Positions 19,008-27,846 of a stretch of DNA of 48,563 bases are shown here, piece after piece. A model generated the notes under the pieces. That model was not told where the DNA came from. It ran no database searches and saw nothing but the letters and a program-made list of their open reading frames with translations. Origin of the DNA: Candidatus Cloacimonadota bacterium (lineage in GTDB: Bacteria; Cloacimonadota; Cloacimonadia; Cloacimonadales; TCS61); contig JAIPGO010000019.1 of assembly GCA_021736135.1 (NCBI GenBank), positions 1 to 48,563 on the forward strand, given 5' to 3'. Every line of letters begins with the position of its first letter. The first letter of the stretch is position 1. The position numbers and the translations under genes are program-made.

Positions 19008-20034
19008 CATTTACATCATCTTTTTTTCAGTGACACTTGCCTTGACACTTGTACTCGTACCGGTTAATATCAGGTATTCCCGGAAAACCGGTCTGCTTGA
19101 CCATCCGGGAAACCGCAGTATTCACAAGAACTCCATAGCATTGGCGGGTGGTTTATCATTTGCCATACCAATAATTCTCTTTGAAATCATAGCAGCGGGT
19201 TTTCTGGTTGAAAACCGGGAGAATTTTCTGGAGCTTGCGGCAGGTGGCATCATGATAACCGTACTGGGATTTCTCGATGACAAGAGGAAGTTTACGGCAC
19301 GCTATAAACTGCTGTTTCAGATAGTTATAGCGAGTTTTATGTATTTTAGCGGTTTCCGCATGAACATGCTGACTAATCCCTTTGGCGGGGATATAGACCT
19401 GAGCATTTTTTCCTTTCCTTTCACTATTTTATGGTATGTAACAGTAATCAATGCTTTCAATCTGGTGGATGGGATCGATGGACTTGCAGCCGGAATTGGT
19501 GCAATTGTAGCAGGAGTGCTGCTCACGGTGGGTATAATCAGCGGTTATCCATTCATCATCATATTGTCAATACTGCTTTTTGCTGGCTGCCTTGGATTCC
19601 TGCGTTATAATTTTTACCCGGCAAAGATATTTATGGGTGATACAGGAGCGCTTTTTCTGGGATTTACGATTGCCTCCATCTGTGTGGCAGGAGTGAGTCA
19701 GTTCAAAGGGATTGCGGCAATGACCCTTTTGATTCCCATAGCCGTGCTGGGTTTACCGCTGGTGGAAACCACCAGTACAGTATTTCGTCGTATGAAGGGC
19801 AACCGTCATCTTTTTCTGGCAGATAAGGAGCATATTCATCATAAGCTTCTGGACCTGGGATTTTCGCAAAAAGTAATAGCACTGGTACTTTATTTCGTCA
19901 CTTTTTTATTCGGAATGATAGCCATAGGCTTTTCATTTTCGAGTAAAAAACTGTTTCTGCTGATCCTGCTGCTGCTGGTGTTTATTCTGTTTATTCTTAT
20001 TATTTTATTGTACAGTAAGGAATTAAAGAAATGA
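18997..20034 (+). CDS. WecA/MraY-family undecaprenyl-phosphate sugar-1-phosphate transferase
   Basis: 345-residue polytopic membrane enzyme of the polyprenyl-phosphate N-acetylhexosamine-1-phosphate transferase family. It should start glycan synthesis by moving a sugar-1-phosphate from a UDP-sugar to undecaprenyl phosphate. Diagnostic motifs are present: DHPGNRSIH near 35-43, FLDDKRKF with DDK at 94-96, NLVDGIDGL at 155-163, MGDTGA at 213-218 and the HIHH motif at 279-282, which favours the WecA type over MraY. About ten or eleven hydrophobic helices can be seen. I prefer the ATG at 18997 because GAGAAG lies just upstream and the overlap with the previous gene is smaller; the alternative at 18979 adds six residues. 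The stop overlaps the next start in an ATGA. Confidence 0.9.
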   Translation: MSISIYIIFFSVTLALTLVLVPVNIRYSRKTGLLDHPGNRSIHKNSIALAGGLSFAIPIILFEIIAAGFLVENRENFLELAAGGIMITVLGFLDDKRKFTARYKLLFQIVIASFMYFSGFRMNMLTNPFGGDIDLSIFSFPFTILWYVTVINAFNLVDGIDGLAAGIGAIVAGVLLTVGIISGYPFIIILSILLFAGCLGFLRYNFYPAKIFMGDTGALFLGFTIASICVAGVSQFKGIAAMTLLIPIAVLGLPLVETTSTVFRRMKGNRHLFLADKEHIHHKLLDLGFSQKVIALVLYFVTFLFGMIAIGFSFSSKKLFLLILLLLVFILFILIILLYSKELKK

Positions 20035-22499
20035 AAAAGAATCTTATACTCTTATTCCTCGCACTGAGTTTTATACTGAGTGCTGAGACGATCCTGCGTG
20101 ACTGGAAATCTTATACAAATACTACTCATATATCGGATGTAAAAGCTGTAGGTGGTGAATTGATCCTTGCTACCTGGGGTGGTTTGCTTTATTATAATAC
20201 ATCAGAGAATAGTTTTCGGGGACCTTTATTGAAATCCGGCGGTCTGGTGGAAGACGAAGTGAGTTCTTTGGCGATACTGGCAGACAATACGCTTCTGGTG
20301 GGAACAAAAGGCGGAGGCATCAGCCGTTTGCAGCAGGGTGAATTTATAATGCCTCTAAATAACAGCAGCGGTTTTGACCTCGATTATGTTTATCAGTTAG
20401 AGGCCTTCAGCAATAATTTTGTGGCTGTAACTAATTACGGGATCAGCATATTTACCCAATTACCGGGCTGGCCTCTGCCGGCAACGGCTCATTATCACAG
20501 CAATAACGGATTAAGTTCCAATAATATAACCTCCGTGGCGATAAAAAACGACAGCATTATTATCTGCGGTTCTGAAGCCGGTATTGATTATGCTGTTCTG
20601 AATGACGTGAACAACCTGGACTGGCAGCATCTGAACAGCAGTAACTCACCTTTATCAGATAATAATATTACGGATATATTCTGCCGAGGTAACACAACAG
20701 CTATTTCCACGCATTCCGGGATAAATGTAACCGGAAGTTTAAGTGATTTTGGAGACTGGGAAATTTACAGTTCCGGAACGTCGTATTATCCTGTTTTTAT
20801 TTCAGAAGACGGTTCTATCTGGAGCAGTGAAGGCTACTGGGATGAAAGTGCACTCACTATTCAGGAAAACAGCGAAACCTGCCTGATCAAGATTACGGAA
20901 GGTGTAGCAGAAACCTGGACTAATTCTGAACTGGGATTGACGAAGGGAATGGTTACCAGTATTACCCAGATCAATTATGAAATTGTCTTTTCATTCTGGG
21001 GGGAAGGCATTATTATTCATGATGGCAGCGGCTGGAGTGAACCGATTACTCAGAATTGTCTTAATGGCAATTCCACCGATGAATTATTCATAGATAGTAA
21101 TTATCAATTATGGACAGTTCATGGGACCAAAGGTCAACCGGAACCACGTCGCGGAAATCGTGGTGTTTCCTGCTGGGATGGTGAGAACTGGAGTGTTTAC
21201 GATTCAAGTTGTTCAGGGCTTTACGGTGACAATGTGAGTAACATTCTGGAAGTGGAAAATAATGTGTTCTGGTTAACAACATATTCCAATGCTGATTCAA
21301 ATAAATCGGGAATAAATATATATGATCTCAGTGGAAATGAACCTGCCTGGAGTTTTGTACATTATGGCGTTATAACAGGTCTTCCATCCTGGCAGGTAAC
21401 AGATATAATGAAAGCCAATGACGGTAATATCTGGATATGTGGATATAATGCTGCTATTTTTGGAGGTAAACCCGGTATTGGGGCGTTTAATCTTGAACTG
21501 GAACTGCAATACGGTTTTTATGCTCCCGACCTTATTTATCTAAATCCCGACGATATATATAAAGCAAATTCCTGGATGGTTTATCAGGGTGATAATTATG
21601 CCATGGTTGGTGGTAAACTGACGGGATTTCAGGTCTGGAACAGTTCTGAAATACCAGAGACGGAAGATTCGGCAAACTGGCTGCGACCAGAGAACAGTGA
21701 TTTTGAAAACGGATATATCAGCGATGCGGTGGAACGGCACGAACTTTTTGAAGACCAGCTATGGATAGCTTCTTCCCAGGCGCTGATGATGTATGACGGG
21801 GATACGTGGTATCGTTTTGGCAAGGAAAGCACCAAACGTCAGTATCTTGATTTTTCATTTGCTCATCCGGAATGGGAACCCAAAAAACTGGATATAGGAG
21901 AAAATGATTCTCCCGACTGGTGGTATTTCGTAGGACAGGAGCATTTGTATGGTGGTGTTCCCACTTATCCCACGGCTTTGCTTCTGGATCCCTTTAACGT
22001 ACTCTGGATCGGAACTGCCAATAATGGGATCTGTCGCTATGATATTGATAATAATATCTTTATGACCTGGAATACGGAAAACAGCCCTCTCTTTTCCAAT
22101 AGGATCAATGATCTGGCATATGACGAACTTACCGGCATCATGTATATTGCCACTCCTAAGGGTATGAATTCGGTAAAAATCGGTATCAGTGAAGAAAAAA
22201 ACCAGGTTAGGGATTTCAATCAGGTAGTAGCATTTCCAAATCCCTTTTATCCCGCCAAAAATGATGTTGTCAGAATAGAAAACATAAATGAGGAGACAAT
22301 GCCTGCTGGCGTGAGTACCTGTTCCATTTATGATCTGGAGGGCTTACTGGTAAAAGAGCTGGCGGTAAATAATTTTCAGCAGTTCGAATGGGATGGCCTA
22401 AATTCTTCTAGTAAAACCTGTTCCTCCGGTATTTATTTTTATCTGGTCACTCTGGAAAACGGGAAATCTGCCACGGGCAAGATTATTCTAATCAGGTAG
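20031..22499 (+). CDS. Exported beta-propeller protein with type IX-like sorting domain
   Basis: 822 residues. A signal peptide (KKNLILLFLALSFILS) is followed by many repeats with the pattern of two-component-regulator propeller blades (ISDVKAVGGELILATWGG, SSNNITSVAI, NRINDLAYDELTGIMYIAT), then a C-terminal FlgD-Ig-like sorting domain beginning VVAFPNPFYPAKND and ending GKIILIR. Known biology: propeller blades of this kind bind ligands or partners outside the cytoplasm, and the tail marks secretion through a type IX-like route. Its place inside the polysaccharide operon, coupled by ATGA to the initiating transferase, suggests the protein is displayed with, or anchored to, the glycan made here; that is inference. 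No kinase or enzyme part is attached. Confidence 0.85.
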   Translation: MKKNLILLFLALSFILSAETILRDWKSYTNTTHISDVKAVGGELILATWGGLLYYNTSENSFRGPLLKSGGLVEDEVSSLAILADNTLLVGTKGGGISRLQQGEFIMPLNNSSGFDLDYVYQLEAFSNNFVAVTNYGISIFTQLPGWPLPATAHYHSNNGLSSNNITSVAIKNDSIIICGSEAGIDYAVLNDVNNLDWQHLNSSNSPLSDNNITDIFCRGNTTAISTHSGINVTGSLSDFGDWEIYSSGTSYYPVFISEDGSIWSSEGYWDESALTIQENSETCLIKITEGVAETWTNSELGLTKGMVTSITQINYEIVFSFWGEGIIIHDGSGWSEPITQNCLNGNSTDELFIDSNYQLWTVHGTKGQPEPRRGNRGVSCWDGENWSVYDSSCSGLYGDNVSNILEVENNVFWLTTYSNADSNKSGINIYDLSGNEPAWSFVHYGVITGLPSWQVTDIMKANDGNIWICGYNAAIFGGKPGIGAFNLELELQYGFYAPDLIYLNPDDIYKANSWMVYQGDNYAMVGGKLTGFQVWNSSEIPETEDSANWLRPENSDFENGYISDAVERHELFEDQLWIASSQALMMYDGDTWYRFGKESTKRQYLDFSFAHPEWEPKKLDIGENDSPDWWYFVGQEHLYGGVPTYPTALLLDPFNVLWIGTANNGICRYDIDNNIFMTWNTENSPLFSNRINDLAYDELTGIMYIATPKGMNSVKIGISEEKNQVRDFNQVVAFPNPFYPAKNDVVRIENINEETMPAGVSTCSIYDLEGLLVKELAVNNFQQFEWDGLNSSSKTCSSGIYFYLVTLENGKSATGKIILIR

Positions 22500-22501
22500 C
22501 A

Positions 22502-23503
22502 ATGAAGAAACTGCTGCTGGTCAGTGCATACACGTCACCTTTTATTCAAACGGATCAGAAAATCCTGAGTCGGCATTATCTGGTGAAACATGTGGGAATC
22601 CAGAAGCATAAAAAGAATCCTTTTTCCTATCTTCTACTGGTTTTCACTTTAGGCTGGGAAGTATTCCATACGGATATTGTATATTGCTGGTTCAGTGATT
22701 TCAGGGCAAGGGCAGCAGTCTTTTATGCAAAACTTTTCGGTAAAAGATCTCTGGTGCTAGTAGGCGGATATGAGCTGCAGAATTACGCATTAGAAGGTGA
22801 CAGCATAGGGAATCTCAAATACGTAAGCCATTTACGTTATTGCCTGCAGAATGCTGATATTGTAGCTGCCTTATCAGATTTTTACCGTCAAAAACTGGAA
22901 AGCCTTAATATCAGGAATAAATGTGAATTACACACTCTATATATAGCAGTTCCCAGTCCTTCTCTGCCGAAAATTCTCAATAAACACAACCTGGTGATCA
23001 CCGTTTGTGCCGGTGATACTGAAAAGCGCATCAGGATCAAGGGTATAGATGTTTTTGTTAAAACAGCAGCCCTGCTTCCCCAGGTGGAATTCGCAATAAT
23101 TGGACCTGGGAGACATCTTGCAGAAGCCATTAAGCGTTTAATAACCAGCGAAAATGTCAAAATCATACCGCCTCTTTCCAGTGCTGAATTAGCAGAATAT
23201 TACCTGTCTGCCAGGATTTATTGCCAGTTTTCACGTTTTGAATCATTTGGTTCTGCTGTTGTTGAAGCAATGATGTGTCAATGCCTGCCTGTAGTTTCTG
23301 ATATTCCAGCATTGCGGGAACGTGTTGACAAATTTGGACTGATTTTAAAAGACTGGGATGAACATCTAGGGGCAGAATTGATAGCGGAAGCGTTGAAGGC
23401 TGAACCTGATAAAACCAGAGAAGCGGCTGAATGGGTGAAAAGCATGTTTAGTATTGAAAGTAAAGAACAGGAACTGTTGAATATCCTGGCGAAATGGGAG
23501 TAG
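22502..23503 (+). CDS. Glycosyltransferase, GT4-like
   Basis: 333 residues, short for the family. The N-terminal half is reduced (KKLLLVSAYTSPFIQTDQKIL, VYCWFSDFRARAAVFYAK); the C-terminal half is well preserved with VCAGDTEKRIRIKGIDVFV, FAIIGPG and the E-x7-E region FESFGSAVVEAMMCQCLPVV. It should act at the cytoplasmic face on the lipid-linked glycan. It begins 2 bp after the previous stop, with AGG a few bases before the ATG, so it is in the same operon. The donor and acceptor are not readable. Confidence 0.85.
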   Translation: MKKLLLVSAYTSPFIQTDQKILSRHYLVKHVGIQKHKKNPFSYLLLVFTLGWEVFHTDIVYCWFSDFRARAAVFYAKLFGKRSLVLVGGYELQNYALEGDSIGNLKYVSHLRYCLQNADIVAALSDFYRQKLESLNIRNKCELHTLYIAVPSPSLPKILNKHNLVITVCAGDTEKRIRIKGIDVFVKTAALLPQVEFAIIGPGRHLAEAIKRLITSENVKIIPPLSSAELAEYYLSARIYCQFSRFESFGSAVVEAMMCQCLPVVSDIPALRERVDKFGLILKDWDEHLGAELIAEALKAEPDKTREAAEWVKSMFSIESKEQELLNILAKWE

Positions 23504-23509
23504 AATATT

Positions 23510-24895
23510 ATGGTAAAAGCAATATTATTAAAGAAATCTGCTGCCTGGCAGAACCTGCTGACGCAGATGGGGATCTGCTATAAAATACTGGAAGAAACCG
23601 GTAGCCCGGCAAATCATAACGACTGCCAGTTATTCATCATAAACGGCAGTCTTGATGTGGAGACCTGCAAGTGCCTGGAAGAATCTCATATTGATAAAAT
23701 TGCCGTTATCACTACTCCCGAAGCCAGCAGAACTGCCGTCAAGGAAAGCATCCGCACCGACATTGTGGTCAATGGCGACAAATATTATTTCGATAGACCC
23801 TTGGTATTTTATCAAAAAAGTGACCGTATTGTTAAGAAATCCAGTTTTTTACCATTCAGTCTGGATGAGGCCTTCAAATGGAAAGGCTCTATCCGTAAAC
23901 AGTTTTATTCCAAACAGAAAGAAATGCCGACGGAGAATGTGCGAAAAACAAACCTTCAGGAAGTATTCCGCTTTACCTGGAATTTTCTTCTGGACGCCCT
24001 GGAAGAAAAGAAATTAATTCCTGTTACCAGTTCTTTATTACCTGATAATCGCCCACTTTTCATTTTTCGCATCGATACGGATTTTGCCACAGAGCGCGAT
24101 ACTGTGGAGCTCTATGAAATTTGCCGAAAGCATAACATTAATGCTTCGTGGTTTGTTGATGTGCATTCTGAAAAACTGCTCTCAGCTTATACTAAATTTA
24201 CAGAACAGGAAATAGCCCTGCATTGTGACCGGCATTATGTTTACCGGAAAATGGAACCTAATGAGAGGAATATCGTGCGGGCTAATCAGGCACTTTTAAA
24301 TGCCGGTCTGGCACCACGTGGTTTTGCTGCTCCCTTCGGAGCCTGGAATCCCGAACTGGAAAAAGTGCTGTTTGCTCACGATTATCTTTATTCCTCAGAA
24401 TTTGCCTATGCTTATGATGCACTGCCCATTATTCGCTGGCAGGAGAATAAGAGAATCCTCCAAATTCCTGTGCATCCCATAAATCCCGGCAGATTACGCC
24501 GCTCTCATTTTCGGGAACAGGAAATCGGAGAATATTTTATAGACTATATCAGGCAATGCAGCAGCAGAGGAGTTCCTGCGATCATCTATCATCATCCGAG
24601 TCTCATTCTGAATGCTCTCATTCCTCGCATATTTGAATATGTGAACAAGCATGAATTCAATAATCTTACCATGGAAAATTATGCTATCTGGTGGCTGAAA
24701 AGAGCAGAAAATCTCTGCCGCATAAAATCTGATGAAGTATTGATGACCACTGAATTGAAAAGAGATATCATAAATTATCCCGCAGATTATGAACGCATTT
24801 ATAAAAAAAGCTGGAGATACTGGCTGCATGAATGGGAAGCACGCAAAGCGCGTCTCTATTTCAAAAGAAACGGCTATCCCCAGTATCTGGATTAG
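23510..24895 (+). CDS. Polysaccharide deacetylase-family protein (NodB-like)
   Basis: 461 residues. An unassigned N-terminal region of about 170 residues is followed by a NodB-like fold: FIFRIDTDFATERDT (the R-x-D-x-D catalytic-base and metal aspartates), IALHCDRHYVY (the two metal-binding histidines), RGFAAPFGAWNPEL (the R-G-F-x-x-P-F motif 3) and IIYHHPS near the end (motif 5). Unlike the deacetylase-like protein that opens the operon, this one keeps the full Asp-His-His metal site, so it is the likely active enzyme that removes acetyl groups from the glycan or its precursor. No signal peptide or membrane segment is seen, so action would be on an intracellular precursor. It lies 6 bp after a glycosyltransferase gene. 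Confidence 0.82.
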   Translation: MVKAILLKKSAAWQNLLTQMGICYKILEETGSPANHNDCQLFIINGSLDVETCKCLEESHIDKIAVITTPEASRTAVKESIRTDIVVNGDKYYFDRPLVFYQKSDRIVKKSSFLPFSLDEAFKWKGSIRKQFYSKQKEMPTENVRKTNLQEVFRFTWNFLLDALEEKKLIPVTSSLLPDNRPLFIFRIDTDFATERDTVELYEICRKHNINASWFVDVHSEKLLSAYTKFTEQEIALHCDRHYVYRKMEPNERNIVRANQALLNAGLAPRGFAAPFGAWNPELEKVLFAHDYLYSSEFAYAYDALPIIRWQENKRILQIPVHPINPGRLRRSHFREQEIGEYFIDYIRQCSSRGVPAIIYHHPSLILNALIPRIFEYVNKHEFNNLTMENYAIWWLKRAENLCRIKSDEVLMTTELKRDIINYPADYERIYKKSWRYWLHEWEARKARLYFKRNGYPQYLD

Positions 24896-24904
24896 GCAGG
24901 GTTA

Positions 24905-25939
24905 ATGCGAATTTTTATCTACAGCTATCCATCTCTGCATATCAATCGCGGTGGACCTACTTATAAAACGGCAATGGTATTTGAGCTGATGCAGAAACTG
25001 GGTGCGGATGTGCATCTTTTTGATATGTGGGATGCCACGCAGAAGTTATCTTCCTCTGACCTTTTTTACGTATTCACTGCCAATATTGGCACTTATCCCT
25101 TAACCGTTAATCTGGAAGCTGCCGGCATTCGCTATGTCGTGAATCCGATTTTTTACAGTAATCACAGTCCTTCTTTAATCAGATTATACCGTAATCTGGA
25201 AAAACCCTTTAAAAGCTTTTTTCCCAGAACCCAGTCTGATTATGATCTAACGGAAAGAGTATGTCAGGGAGCTGAACTGATCTTACCCAATACCTGGGCA
25301 GAGCAGGAGCTTCTGCAAAAGGCTCTGCATTTGAAAAACAAGAAATTTCAAGTGATCCCCAACGGTGTGGAAAAAAGATTTGCTGATGCTTCACCGGAAC
25401 TCTTTCACAAGAAATTCGGGTTAAAAGACTTTGTACTTTACGTTGGTCATCTCGGTCCGGTTCGTAAGAACGGCTTGAATATTATCAAAGCACTACAGCA
25501 GATTGATGTCCCTTGCGTTGTTATTGCCGATATACTTAAAAACCGGGAAGGTGAATTATGTCGTCAGGAAATGGAAAAAAGCAGTAATATCCATTACCTG
25601 GGTTGGGTTGACCATAATGATCCGCTACTTGCTTCTGCTTATGCTGCCTGTCACACTTTTGTTTTGCCTACGCGTTATGAAACTCCCGGTAGAGCTGCCT
25701 TGGAAGCCGGACTGGCAGGAGCGAATATTGTCATTACTCCCAAAGGTGGAACCAGGGAATATTTTTCCGAATATGCCTTATATCCCGAGCCTTTACAGAT
25801 TGATTCCATTGTGAAAACAATCAGAAAGTCACTTGACACTGCTAAGAATCCTTTGCTGCGGGAGCGTATTCTGCAGAAATACACCTGGGAAACGGTGGTT
25901 GCTGATACACTTGATATTTTAAAAACACTATATGAATAG
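24905..25939 (+). CDS. Glycosyltransferase, GT4-like
   Basis: 344 residues. The opening FIYSYPSLHINRGGPTYKT contains the G-G-P stretch typical of GT4 donors; ELILPNTWAEQEL and VIPNGVEKRF mark the domain boundary, and the C-terminal half holds LYVGHLGPVRKNGLNII and the E-containing RYETPGRAALEAGLAGANIV. It is the fourth glycosyltransferase in the operon. The start ATG at 24905 follows the previous stop by 9 bp, with an AGG-containing site. The stop overlaps the next gene by 8 bp. Confidence 0.85.
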   Translation: MRIFIYSYPSLHINRGGPTYKTAMVFELMQKLGADVHLFDMWDATQKLSSSDLFYVFTANIGTYPLTVNLEAAGIRYVVNPIFYSNHSPSLIRLYRNLEKPFKSFFPRTQSDYDLTERVCQGAELILPNTWAEQELLQKALHLKNKKFQVIPNGVEKRFADASPELFHKKFGLKDFVLYVGHLGPVRKNGLNIIKALQQIDVPCVVIADILKNREGELCRQEMEKSSNIHYLGWVDHNDPLLASAYAACHTFVLPTRYETPGRAALEAGLAGANIVITPKGGTREYFSEYALYPEPLQIDSIVKTIRKSLDTAKNPLLRERILQKYTWETVVADTLDILKTLYE

Positions 25940-26792
25940 AATAAAACAAATAATTAAGCGTTGTGGAGATTTAGAAATTTCACGGCGTCAGTTTAAGCAG
26001 AATTTTATCAATTACTATTTGGCAGCAGTTAAGATGGAGTTTTTCCGTAAGATACGACTGAAACTGCAGCGACGTAAATATGGCATAATATCCGTAAATA
26101 TAGAAACCATTTCCACATGTAACCGCACTTGCTCCTTTTGTTTTAATGATCCACGCTTTGAAAAGCGTCCACAGGGTAAAATGGAAACAGAAACTTTTCA
26201 CAGGATAATCGATCAACTGGCAGAAATTAATTTCTCCGGCAGGATTGGTCCTCATTTTTTTAATGAACCTCTGCTGGATGCACGGCTGCCGGAACTTATA
26301 AAATATACCTGCTCGAAACTGCCCTGGGCCTGGATTCAGATAAACAGCAACGGTGATTTTCTCAGGGAAGATAATTTTCTAGAGCTGCTGGCAGCAGGAG
26401 TAAATTACTTTTTCATCACTAATTATGATGAAACTGAAAAACCTGAACTTAATACTCTGCAAAGGAAATATCCCTCTTATATCAAAGTTGTAAATAACAG
26501 TGAAATGTGGCGGACTGACCGCGGTGGCGAGATATTTCAGAAAAATAAGGTTCTTAATGCTCCCTGTCTGCGTCCAAGTGCGCAACTGGTGGTTAACTGG
26601 CAAGGTGAAATGCTGCTATGCTGCATGGATTTTTATGCCCGTTACAGTTTTGGAAACCTTGAAACCGCAAGCTTTCCGGAGATACTCAACAGTCTGAAAT
26701 ACCGGTCTGTGGTCGCGGAAATTGCTCAATCCCGGCAAAACGGCTTCGATATTTGCCATAATTGCGATGACCCCGGCAGTATTCCCTGGTAA
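25932..26792 (+). CDS. Radical SAM/SPASM-domain protein
   Basis: 286 residues. The cluster motif CNRTCSFC (Cys 63, 67, 70) is the canonical C-x3-C-x2-C that binds the SAM-cleaving 4Fe-4S cluster. The C-terminal third carries further cysteines (PCLRP at 212, LLCCMD at 230-231, CHNC at 275-278) with the spacing of a SPASM domain, which holds auxiliary iron-sulfur clusters. Known relatives in glycan loci modify sugars or nucleotide sugars, others modify peptides; the substrate here is not readable. It overlaps the glycosyltransferase before it by 8 bp and ends 1 bp before aroB, so it is cotranscribed with them. No small precursor peptide gene is visible next to it, which speaks for a small-molecule or sugar substrate. 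Confidence 0.85.
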   Translation: MNRIKQIIKRCGDLEISRRQFKQNFINYYLAAVKMEFFRKIRLKLQRRKYGIISVNIETISTCNRTCSFCFNDPRFEKRPQGKMETETFHRIIDQLAEINFSGRIGPHFFNEPLLDARLPELIKYTCSKLPWAWIQINSNGDFLREDNFLELLAAGVNYFFITNYDETEKPELNTLQRKYPSYIKVVNNSEMWRTDRGGEIFQKNKVLNAPCLRPSAQLVVNWQGEMLLCCMDFYARYSFGNLETASFPEILNSLKYRSVVAEIAQSRQNGFDICHNCDDPGSIPW

Positions 26793-26793
26793 A

Positions 26794-27846
26794 ATGAAAT
26801 TTTCACTGGCAGATAAGCAGACTGAGATCAAATTTGTCTCTTTTAGGGAACTGACTGTCTGGTGTCAGAAGGGCTGTTTCTATATCATTGACGCTAATAT
26901 AGATCGGGAGTATCCTGAGATCTGTGGTAACCTTAACCATAAATACCTGTTCGCCGCCCTTGAAGAGAATAAGACCCTGGTTAAGGCAGAAGATATCATC
27001 TCCTGCCTGCTGCTAAATGGCGCTAATAGAGAATCTCATCTAATTGCTATTGGTGGAGGCATCACCTGTGACCTTGCGGGTTGGGTAGCAGCTAATTATA
27101 TGCGGGGCTGTCAGCTTTCGTTCATTCCCACTTCTTTAATAGCAATGATTGATGCCGCACTCGGCGGAAAAACCGCACTTAATTTTCAGGGCAGTAAAAA
27201 TCTGATCGGTTCTTTTTATCCAGCTTCTCAGGTTTTAATAGCCACAGATTTTATAAAAAGTCTTTCTTCCAAAATGCTGCTGGCAGGAAAAGCAGAGCTG
27301 GTGAAAACCGCGCTTTTACAGAAAGGTGAATTGCTGCCGCTTCTTAGACAGGATAACTGGATAGAACCTGAAACTTTGCTGGAAATCATCATGAACGCGG
27401 TTAATTTTAAAATGACGATCTGCACCCTTGATCCTTATGATAAAAAGCAGCGTCGCCTTCTGAATCTGGGACATACTTTTGCCCACGTGATCGAATCTGC
27501 CTTGAATTACCAGGTTGAACACGGCAGAGCCGTTGCCATCGGAATCGCCGCTGCCGCAAATCTAAGCTTCATTAGGAATATGATCGATATAAAAAGGTAC
27601 GACAACATTCTGCAATTATTACAGGATTCTTTCCCACAAAATTATTTTTTTGTTGACAGCCGGGAATTTGCAGTGATAGAAAAAAAGGGACAGGAATTCT
27701 TCCTGCATGATAAGAAAGCCGGAAAAACCAGCAGGGTGGTTCTTTTCAACGGCATAAATGATGTGATAATAACCGAAGCGGTTTCCTGGCAGGAAATACT
27801 TGCTTCTATTAATACTTATGAAAATAAGGGAGGTTTTAATGCCTGA
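26794..27846 (+). CDS. aroB: 3-dehydroquinate synthase family protein
   Basis: 350 residues, normal for the family. It keeps the NAD-binding AIGGGITCDLAGW (GGG at 87-89, D93), IPTSLIAMIDAALGGKTALN, the metal-site residues E168 (in KAELVK), H228 (in LLNLGHTF) and H244 (in VEHGRAVAIG), and KNLIGSFY for phosphate binding. The reaction is conversion of DAHP to 3-dehydroquinate in the shikimate pathway. Placement within a polysaccharide operon leaves open a role in a sugar-derived cyclitol; the motifs alone favour AroB proper. I use the ATG at 26794, directly after the radical SAM stop; a longer frame from 26722 would run through that gene. No strong ribosome binding site is seen, implying coupling. 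Confidence 0.82.
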   Translation: MKFSLADKQTEIKFVSFRELTVWCQKGCFYIIDANIDREYPEICGNLNHKYLFAALEENKTLVKAEDIISCLLLNGANRESHLIAIGGGITCDLAGWVAANYMRGCQLSFIPTSLIAMIDAALGGKTALNFQGSKNLIGSFYPASQVLIATDFIKSLSSKMLLAGKAELVKTALLQKGELLPLLRQDNWIEPETLLEIIMNAVNFKMTICTLDPYDKKQRRLLNLGHTFAHVIESALNYQVEHGRAVAIGIAAAANLSFIRNMIDIKRYDNILQLLQDSFPQNYFFVDSREFAVIEKKGQEFFLHDKKAGKTSRVVLFNGINDVIITEAVSWQEILASINTYENKGGFNA

